38,955 bases of DNA from an uncultured Lachnospiraceae bacterium (GTDB taxonomy: Bacteria > Bacillota > Clostridia > Lachnospirales > Lachnospiraceae): NCBI GenBank assembly GCA_900314295.1, contig OMUU01000148.1, positions 1 to 38,955 of the forward strand. Reading direction: 5' to 3'. Made by a program: the position numbers and the translations under genes. Under the pieces are notes generated by a model. The model was not told where the DNA came from and did not search any database. It worked only from the letters and a program-made list of their open reading frames with translations. Of this stretch, positions 34,197 to 38,955 are shown piece by piece; within the stretch, counting starts at the first letter, position 1, and each line of letters opens with the position of its first letter.

Positions 34197-35181
34197 AAAC
34201 AGGAATCCGGAGGAATTCCGGGAAAAGCTGCAGCGGCTTCTGCAGACGGCAAACAATTTGGGAGGCCGCATAGAAAAGGCAGATGTGTTAAGCTTTTTTG
34301 AAAAGGACGGTCTGACCGGGGAGCAGATGGACCTGGTATATGATTTTCTGCTGTCGAAGAAGATCATTGTGGAAGGGTTTGAAAGGAAGGTAAGTGCGGA
34401 AGGGAAGGACGGATCCGCAGACAACCTGGAGAGAGAAGAAGCGGAGGAAGAAGAGGACGGCTATCTCTGGACGGAGGAGGATCAGGCCTGGCTGGAGGAC
34501 TATTGCGCAGATCTGCGTGGGATTCAGCCGGAAAGAGATGGGGAATGGAAACAACTGACGGAGGAGCTGAGGAACGGTAGTGCCGATGCCAGACGAAGGA
34601 TCTCGGAGCTTTTGCTTCCGGAGGTTGTCGAAACCGCCAAGCAGCTGTATGAACCCGGTGTCCACCTGTCGGACATGATTCAGGAGGGAAGCCTGAATCT
34701 GGTTCTTTACGTCGACAATCTGCAGCCTTCCGAGCTGGCGGACCGTGACAGCGTCCGGGAAAAGGTGATGACGGAAGTCCGGGAGGGGATCCTTGCGATG
34801 CTGGAGGAGCAGCGGGATGTCCACACCAGGGATGAGCGTATGGTGGAGAGGGTTGAGGAGCTGAAGCAGAGTATCACCCGTCTGAAGGAGCAGCTCGGAC
34901 GGAAGGTATATGTGGATGAGCTTGCCGAGTATATGAATATTTCCGAGGATGAGGTCGAGGATATTCTCCGGCTTGCGGGGGAAATTATCCCGGAAGACGA
35001 GGGCGTACAGAATGAGGGCGCTTCAGGCACACTTCCCTCCGGAGGTGCCGGAAATACGCCGCTTTCTGAGGACGCAGGCGAAGCCGGAGAGAACGGTATG
35101 ACCTACCGGGTGTCCTCGGGCCCGGACCGAAAGGGAAGAAAATCCTTCTATAATCCGGCCGGACGCATCCGCCGCAGATAA
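34183..35181 (+). CDS. Truncated sigma-70-like protein lacking promoter-binding regions
   Basis: This 332-residue protein looks like part of a primary sigma factor. Residues about 13-65 resemble sigma region 1.1 (LGGRIEKADVLSFFEKDGLT). Residues about 135-180 resemble regions 1.2-2.2, with DARRRISELLLPEVVETAKQ and HLSDMIQEGSLNLVLYVD; the DMIQEGSLNLV core is the part that contacts the RNA polymerase beta-prime coiled coil. Residues about 225-265 resemble region 3 (LKEQLGRKVYVDELAEYM, ISEDEVEDIL). Regions 2.3/2.4 and region 4, which read promoter DNA, are missing. Acidic inserts lie at 83-100 and the tail is Gly/Ser/Glu-rich. It may bind core polymerase without promoter recognition. No frameshift is seen. 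The start has only a weak upstream AGGGTG. Confidence 0.65.
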   Translation: MEKDKNRNPEEFREKLQRLLQTANNLGGRIEKADVLSFFEKDGLTGEQMDLVYDFLLSKKIIVEGFERKVSAEGKDGSADNLEREEAEEEEDGYLWTEEDQAWLEDYCADLRGIQPERDGEWKQLTEELRNGSADARRRISELLLPEVVETAKQLYEPGVHLSDMIQEGSLNLVLYVDNLQPSELADRDSVREKVMTEVREGILAMLEEQRDVHTRDERMVERVEELKQSITRLKEQLGRKVYVDELAEYMNISEDEVEDILRLAGEIIPEDEGVQNEGASGTLPSGGAGNTPLSEDAGEAGENGMTYRVSSGPDRKGRKSFYNPAGRIRRR

Positions 35182-35332
35182 CGACCGGATAATGATCAAG
35201 AGATATGGAAAGAAGAAGGGCGTTCAGGAAGCGTCCGTGGATATATATTGCCGGAGCAGTGGTATGTCGGAGAGGCATCCCTGCCCCGGCATAATTTTTT
35301 ACGCGAACAGTTTAAAAACTTCTTATTTCCTA

Positions 35333-35361
35333 TTGACAAACCGGGGATTAATCCCTATAAT
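35333..35361 (+). promoter_or_regulatory. Consensus sigma-A promoter of the cysK leader
   Basis: TTGACA (35333-35338), a 17-base spacer and TATAAT (35356-35361) are both perfect consensus. The spacer contains a perfect 12-base palindrome, GGGATTAATCCC (35344-35355). The region 35182-35332 holds nothing else I can support. Confidence 0.85.
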
Positions 35362-35379
35362 CCTATATATCAGCTAGGA
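35361..35379 (+). promoter_or_regulatory. Operator-like inverted repeat at the cysK start site
   Basis: TCCTA (35361-35365), 9 bases, then TAGGA (35375-35379) form an inverted repeat overlapping the expected transcription start. TAGGA-type half-sites are known from CymR/Rrf2 operators at sulfur genes, and an Rrf2 gene lies at 38130. Binding is inference. Confidence 0.5.
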
Positions 35380-35406
35380 AATATAGAAAAGGGAGGTAAC
35401 AAAGAA

Positions 35407-35505
35407 TTGAAAAATCAGAAAAAGCTTCCGGTTGTAAATGGGGACATGCGATGTTGTTGCCTCCGTGAGAGAGTCAATACAGTAAGCGTGGATAAGGTAC
35501 AGTAA
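35407..35505 (+). CDS. Poly-cysteine leader ORF upstream of cysK
   Basis: The ORF starts with TTG, 10 bases after GGGAGG (35391-35396), and encodes 32 residues with three consecutive Cys (16-18; TGT TGT TGC, 35452-35460) in MRCCCLRERVNTV. The Cys-codon segment TTGTTGCCTCC (35454-35464) is complementary, with one G-U pair, to the ORF's ribosome binding site region GGAGGTAACAA (35392-35402), so an 11-base hairpin could mask its start. A promoter and operator-like repeat lie directly upstream and cysK 121 bases downstream. This fits a cysteine-responsive leader, in which ribosome stalling at Cys codons changes leader folding. Poly-Cys uORFs that sense cysteine are known in mycobacteria; I know of no direct relative of this one. 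The start codon is not certain. Confidence 0.65.
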   Translation: MKNQKKLPVVNGDMRCCCLRERVNTVSVDKVQ

Positions 35506-35542
35506 TAGGTACATGGATAGGGCACATGGATAGGATACATTG
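35505..35542 (+). repeat. Three tandem copies of a 12-13 base unit after the leader ORF
   Basis: ATAGGTACATGG (35505-35516), ATAGGGCACATGG (35517-35529) and ATAGGATACATTG (35530-35542) follow the leader stop codon directly. They could form part of the leader RNA fold, but no stable terminator hairpin was found. Confidence 0.7.
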
Positions 35543-35574
35543 CACCACAAGCAGTATAAGATACGGATTTTGAA
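35541..35574 (+). repeat. Dispersed repeat family B fragment before cysK
   Basis: TGCACCACAAGCAGTATAAG followed by ATACGGATTTTGAA matches 32828-32860. It lies in the transcribed leader of cysK. Confidence 0.6.
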
Positions 35575-35626
35575 AAGAAAATCGAAAAAGAATGATCCTC
35601 AGCAGAGGAAGAAAAGGAGATTTATC

Positions 35627-36559
35627 ATGGCTAATATTTATAAGAACGCAACAGAACTGATCGGGAAGACACCGCTGGTAGAGCTTACCAGCTTTGAGAA
35701 GGAATACAATCTTGAGGCGAGACTGCTGGTTAAGCTGGAGTATTTCAATCCGGCGGGCAGCGTCAAGGACAGAATCGCAAAATATATGATTGAGGACGCG
35801 GAGAAATCCGGAAAGCTTCAGCCGGGCGGAACAATCGTGGAGCCCACCTCCGGAAATACAGGAATCGGTCTTGCATCTGTCGCTGCTTCAAAAGGCTACA
35901 AGGTAATTCTGACGATGCCGGAGACCATGAGCGTTGAGCGCCGCAATATTCTGAAGGCATACGGCGCACAGCTTGTCCTGACAGACGGCAGCAAGGGAAT
36001 GACCGGCGCGATTGCAAAGGCAAAGGAAATCGTGGAAGCAACACCCGGAGCGGTTCTTACAGGACAGTTTGACAACCCGGCAAATCCGAAGGCTCATTAT
36101 GAGACAACCGGTCCGGAGATCTGGAACGACACAGATGGTGAGGTGGACTATTTCCTGGCCGGCGTCGGAACGGGCGGAACGCTCACGGGAACCGGAAAAT
36201 ACCTGAAAGAGCATAAGGCTGACGTAAAGGTGATCGCGATTGAGCCGACAACCTCTCCGGTTCTTACGGAAGGTCATGGCGGTCCTCATAAGATTCAGGG
36301 AATCGGTGCAGGATTTATTCCGAACACTCTGGATCAGAAGGTTTATGACGAGGTAATCACTGTTGATAATGAGGTTCCCTTCCAGACAGCGAAGGAACTG
36401 GCGCACAAAGAGGGAATCCTTGTCGGAATTTCTTCCGGAGCCGCTCTGTGGGCAGCGCTTCAGGTCGCTAAGCGCCCGGAGGCCAAGGGCAAGACAATCG
36501 TAGCGCTTCTCCCGGACAGTGGAGACAGATATTATTCTACCGCGCTTTTTGAAAATTAA
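35627..36559 (+). CDS. cysK: Cysteine synthase (O-acetylserine sulfhydrylase)
   Basis: CysK makes cysteine from O-acetylserine and sulfide with pyridoxal phosphate. The 310-residue enzyme has ELIGKTPLVELTSF, the PLP lysine in NPAGSVKDRIAKYMI, the substrate loop EPTSGNTGIGLASVAASKGY, the phosphate loop GVGTGGTLTGTGKYLK and IQGIGAGFIPNTL. I chose the ATG at 35627, which has AAAAGGAG 8 bases upstream and gives the usual family length; a longer reading frame from 35540 runs through the repeat-containing leader. It is preceded by the poly-Cys leader and followed 172 bases later by the sulfhydrylase gene. Repression when cysteine is ample is likely. Confidence 0.96.
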   Translation: MANIYKNATELIGKTPLVELTSFEKEYNLEARLLVKLEYFNPAGSVKDRIAKYMIEDAEKSGKLQPGGTIVEPTSGNTGIGLASVAASKGYKVILTMPETMSVERRNILKAYGAQLVLTDGSKGMTGAIAKAKEIVEATPGAVLTGQFDNPANPKAHYETTGPEIWNDTDGEVDYFLAGVGTGGTLTGTGKYLKEHKADVKVIAIEPTTSPVLTEGHGGPHKIQGIGAGFIPNTLDQKVYDEVITVDNEVPFQTAKELAHKEGILVGISSGAALWAALQVAKRPEAKGKTIVALLPDSGDRYYSTALFEN

Positions 36560-36731
36560 TGCAACGAAAACATTGAGGCACAAGGCTTAAAAAGCTGACA
36601 GTAATCCGGACAAGTAGACGGAAACGGCTGAAACCGGCGGCCTGATGGATATACAAGAAGTTACCGGCGGTTTCGGCAAAAGCACGGATTTGGAACCGTT
36701 TAAATAACGATCAGAATTACAGGAGAGAACT

Positions 36732-38033
36732 ATGAGCGAATTAACAGAAAGAAAGCTTCATTTTGAGACACTTGCCCTTCACGTTGGACAGGAGAAGGCA
36801 GATCCCTACACCGACTCCAGAGCCGTTCCGATTTATCAGACGTCTTCCTTTGTATTCCGCAACAGCGATCATGCAGAGGCGAGATTTGCACTGAAGGACG
36901 CGGGAAATATTTATGGAAGACTGACAAACCCGACCGAGGATATTTTTGAGAGACGTGTAGCAGCTCTCGAAGGCGGTGTTGCTGCACTTGCCGTTGCATC
37001 CGGTGCTGCCGCTGTGACATACGCATTCCAGGCAGTCGCAAAGGCAGGCGATCACATCGTATCGGCAAAGAACATCTATGGGGGCACCTATAACTTCCTT
37101 GCTCACACCTTTGTTGATTACGGTGTTACCACAACATTCGTGGATCCCTTCGATCTGAAGGCTGCAGAGGCGGCAATTCAGGAAAATACCAAGGCACTCT
37201 ATATCGAGACTCTCGGCAATCCGAACGGTGAGGTCGTTGATATCGAGGCATGGGCAAATGTTGCACATAAGCACGGCCTTCCGCTGATTATCGACAATAC
37301 CTTCGCAACACCTTATCTGATTCGCCCGATCGAGTACGGCGCAGATATCGTTGTTCATTCCGCGACAAAGTTTATCGGCGGACACGGAACCACCATCGGC
37401 GGCGTTATCGTTGACGCAGGAAAGTTTGACTACAATTCTCCGAAGTGGCCGTGGCTGTCCACTCCAAACCAGTCCTATCACGGACTTACCTTTGCCAAGG
37501 ACACCGCTCCGGCGACGATTGCAACCTATATTCGTGCCATCATCCTTCGCGACGAGGGAGCGACCCTTTCTCCGTTCCATGCATGGATCTTCCTGCAGGG
37601 CCTGGAGACACTGAGTCTTCGTGTGGAGCGCCAGGTAGAGAATACCAAGAAGGTGATTGAGTATCTGAAGACAAAACCGGAAGTAGAATCGATCAGCCAC
37701 CCGGCGGCATCCGAGGATCCGGCACAGCAGGCCCTTTACAAAAAATACCTTCCGAACGGCGGCGGGTCTATCTTCACCTTCGATCTGAAGGGCGATGAGA
37801 GACACGCAAAGGATTTTATCGATCATCTGAAGCTGTTCAGCCTTCTCGCAAACGTAGCGGATGTAAAGTCACTGGTTATTCATCCGGCATCAACCACGCA
37901 TTCCGAGGATAATGACGAAGAGCTTGCGGATCAGGGCATCAGAAAGAACACGATCCGCCTGTCCATCGGCACAGAGCACATCGATGATATTATTGCGGAT
38001 CTTGAAGAGGCATTTCAGGCTGTAAAACAGTAA
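36732..38033 (+). CDS. metY: O-acetylhomoserine sulfhydrylase (aminocarboxypropyltransferase)
   Basis: This PLP enzyme of the Cys/Met metabolism family makes homocysteine from O-acetylhomoserine and sulfide. The 433-residue length fits MetY better than shorter cystathionine lyases. Visible motifs: TLALHVGQEKADPYTDSRAV, the cofactor contacts YGRLTNPTEDIFERRVAALE, DNTFATPYLIRPIEYGADIV and the PLP-binding lysine in HSATKFIGGHGTTIGGVIVD. AGGAGAG precedes the ATG. The 172 bases between cysK and this gene hold a 10-base imperfect hairpin (36627-36636 with 36668-36677). It ends before a strong terminator. Confidence 0.93.
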   Translation: MSELTERKLHFETLALHVGQEKADPYTDSRAVPIYQTSSFVFRNSDHAEARFALKDAGNIYGRLTNPTEDIFERRVAALEGGVAALAVASGAAAVTYAFQAVAKAGDHIVSAKNIYGGTYNFLAHTFVDYGVTTTFVDPFDLKAAEAAIQENTKALYIETLGNPNGEVVDIEAWANVAHKHGLPLIIDNTFATPYLIRPIEYGADIVVHSATKFIGGHGTTIGGVIVDAGKFDYNSPKWPWLSTPNQSYHGLTFAKDTAPATIATYIRAIILRDEGATLSPFHAWIFLQGLETLSLRVERQVENTKKVIEYLKTKPEVESISHPAASEDPAQQALYKKYLPNGGGSIFTFDLKGDERHAKDFIDHLKLFSLLANVADVKSLVIHPASTTHSEDNDEELADQGIRKNTIRLSIGTEHIDDIIADLEEAFQAVKQ

Positions 38034-38051
38034 AGATTGAGATAGAGTCAG

Positions 38052-38096
38052 ATGGAAAAATGTCAGCCGGAGCTAGTGCGGCTGACATTTTTCCAT
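38052..38096. terminator. Strong terminator after the sulfhydrylase gene
   Basis: A perfect 18-base stem (38052-38069 with 38079-38096), starting ATGGAAAAATGTCAGCCG, encloses a 9-base loop. A short T tract inside the 3' arm makes it suitable for termination in both directions. The Rrf2 gene 34 bases downstream would need its own promoter or readthrough. Confidence 0.9.
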
Positions 38097-38129
38097 TGAA
38101 GACTATAGTACCCCGATGGAGGAAATCAG

Positions 38130-38564
38130 ATGAAAATATCTACAAAAGGAAGATACGCTCTGCGAATGATGCTGGACATTGCACAGCATGATACGGGAGA
38201 ACCGGTGAGAATCAAAGACATTTCCGCCAGACAGGATATCTCTCTGAAATATCTGGAACAGATTGTGTCCGTACTGGTGCGCGCGAACTATCTGCGCAGT
38301 ATACGAGGTCCGCAGGGCGGTTACAGGCTTACGAAGAAGCCGGAAGAATATGTAGTCGGCGACATCCTCAGACTGACGGAAGGAAGCCTCTCACCGGTGG
38401 AATGTCTGTCTACGGATACGAACGAATGTACGCGAGCAGACACCTGTGTGACGCTTCGAATCTGGAAGGAACTCGATGAGGCGATACGGGGCGTTGTGGA
38501 CAAATATACGCTGGAAGATCTCGTGAACTGGAGCGAGCAGATGGTAAATAACTTCGTGATATAA
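38130..38564 (+). CDS. Rrf2 family transcriptional regulator with three cysteines (IscR/CymR-like)
   Basis: Rrf2 proteins are winged helix-turn-helix regulators of sulfur and iron-sulfur metabolism. The 144-residue product opens MKISTKGRYALRMMLDIAQH, has the recognition helix region SLKYLEQIVSVLVRANYLRS and the wing IRGPQGGYRL. C92, C100 and C106 (CLSTDTNECTRADTC) sit where IscR binds a [2Fe-2S] cluster, while Bacillus CymR lacks these. The end TLEDLVNW is typical. GGAGGAA precedes the ATG. It lies downstream of cysK and the sulfhydrylase, so sulfur or cluster sensing is the likely role; whether it controls cysK, suf or both is unknown. Confidence 0.92.
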   Translation: MKISTKGRYALRMMLDIAQHDTGEPVRIKDISARQDISLKYLEQIVSVLVRANYLRSIRGPQGGYRLTKKPEEYVVGDILRLTEGSLSPVECLSTDTNECTRADTCVTLRIWKELDEAIRGVVDKYTLEDLVNWSEQMVNNFVI

Positions 38565-38590
38565 TAATCCCGAAGGATGTACCGCAGACA

Positions 38591-38662
38591 CGGATATTTA
38601 ACAGCAAGTAATGCTCCGGCAAGAAAACTGAAAAATCTTGGCCGTTTTCGTGGTGCGCGAAC
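38591..38662 (+). repeat. Right half of repeat family A
   Basis: CGGATATTTAACAGCAAGTA up to GGTGCGCGAAC aligns with 159-235 of the element at the window start, with several substitutions and the inner arm degraded. The left half is absent. Confidence 0.7.
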
Positions 38663-38697
38663 AGAGTAACGGATTCTTTTTGGATTTTTTATTGGAT

Positions 38698-38809
38698 TTT
38701 ATTGATGTTTAGGTGAGTTGAAAAAGTAAATTCCACTTTGCAAGATTAAATTCCACCCGATTTGCCTCCAGTGGAATTTAGTTTTGCAATTGAGATTTAT
38801 TGATGTTTA
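38698..38809. repeat. Palindromic insert flanked by a 14-base direct repeat
   Basis: TTTATTGATGTTTA occurs at 38698-38711 and again at 38796-38809. Between them lies an inverted repeat, TGCAAGATTAAATTCCAC (38739-38756) and GTGGAATTTAGTTTTGCA (38771-38788), pairing at 16 of 18 positions with a 14-base loop. An extra AAATTCCAC lies at 38728-38736. The layout looks like a tiny non-autonomous mobile element with a target duplication, or the remnant of one. The 338-base gap before the tRNA holds this, the family A half copy and a promoter. Confidence 0.6.
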
Positions 38810-38822
38810 TATAAAAAAGTGA

Positions 38823-38851
38823 TTGACAGCCGTGTTAAGGTGTTATATAAT
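38823..38851 (+). promoter_or_regulatory. Consensus promoter of the tRNA-Gly gene
   Basis: TTGACA (38823-38828), a 17-base spacer and TATAAT (38846-38851) are perfect consensus. CGTGTTA (38831-38837) and TAACACG (38853-38859) are inverted around the -10 box. Confidence 0.85.
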
Positions 38852-38902
38852 CTAACACGTTGACACGGCAGATCAAAGAGATTTACGAAAAGCCGACGAC
38901 TT

Positions 38903-38955
38903 GCAGGTGTAGTTCAATGGTAGAACACCAGCCTTCCAAGCTGGATACGTGGGTT
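38903..38955 (+). tRNA. tRNA-Gly (anticodon TCC), cut by the window end
   Basis: GCAGGTG starts the acceptor arm, GTTCAATGGTAGAAC is the D arm, and CCAGC-CTTCCAA-GCTGG is the anticodon arm with anticodon TCC at 38935-38937. The sequence ends in the T arm (GTGGGTT), so the 3' quarter lies outside the window. Confidence 0.93.

Noticed and set aside
35192..35377. 61-residue frame between the sigma-like gene and the cysK promoter
   Set aside because: It runs through the promoter boxes and has no ribosome binding site or family likeness.
36645..36707. 20-codon frame upstream of the sulfhydrylase gene, considered as a second leader peptide
   Set aside because: No good ribosome binding site, no Cys or Met run, and it overlaps a weak hairpin.
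1..38955. CRISPR arrays
   Set aside because: All repeats seen are either tandem without spacers or dispersed single copies; no regular repeat-spacer pattern exists.

Overview
The window reads as one contiguous stretch of chromosome from a moderately GC-rich, Gram-positive, low-oxygen Firmicute of the class Clostridia, most like the Lachnospiraceae. Reasons: the housekeeping order yqhY-nusB-xseA-xseB-ispA-dxs-tlyA-nadK-argR-recN, a sufCBDSU iron-sulfur operon, a hybrid cluster protein, strong AGGAGG ribosome binding sites and many TTG/GTG starts. The species cannot be named from the sequence alone. No phage, conjugative or restriction genes were seen.

Layout. 1-235: palindromic repeat element. 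280-9943: forward housekeeping run (envelope stress protein, NusB, exonuclease VII, isoprenoid precursor synthesis, TlyA, NAD kinase, ArgR, RecN). 10023-12883: reverse-strand membrane and lipid block (AarF/UbiB-like kinase, phasin-like protein, DgkA-type lipid kinase). 13075-18571: branched-chain amino acid ABC transporter livJHMGF with a CBS-ACT sensor-like protein as a sixth gene. 18660-20571: hybrid cluster protein with an extra DUF1858-like domain. 20643-21695 (reverse): SPFH/band-7 protein. 21988-24388: C39-like cysteine-peptidase-fold protein and cardiolipin synthase. 24482-29662: suf operon. 29721-32808: DUF1934 protein, a small membrane protein, and a membrane-anchored polysaccharide-deacetylase-like protein. 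32904-35181: FKBP-type lipoprotein and a truncated sigma-70-like protein. 35333-38564: sulfur assimilation block (promoter with operator-like palindromes, poly-cysteine leader ORF, cysK, O-acetylhomoserine sulfhydrylase, Rrf2 regulator). 38823-38955: strong promoter and a tRNA-Gly cut by the window end.

How the parts fit. The suf operon needs cysteine sulfur, and the last block makes cysteine and homocysteine. The Rrf2 protein carries three cysteines like cluster-binding IscR, so it could link the two, but that is inference. The most interesting signal is upstream of cysK. A consensus promoter with two inverted repeats is followed by a 32-codon ORF with three consecutive Cys codons, and that Cys-codon stretch is complementary over 11 bases to the ORF's own ribosome binding site. 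This looks like a cysteine-sensing translational leader.

Other points of interest are a sigma-like protein that keeps the core-binding segment but lacks promoter-binding regions, two families of small dispersed palindromic repeats, and a CBS-ACT protein inside the liv operon.
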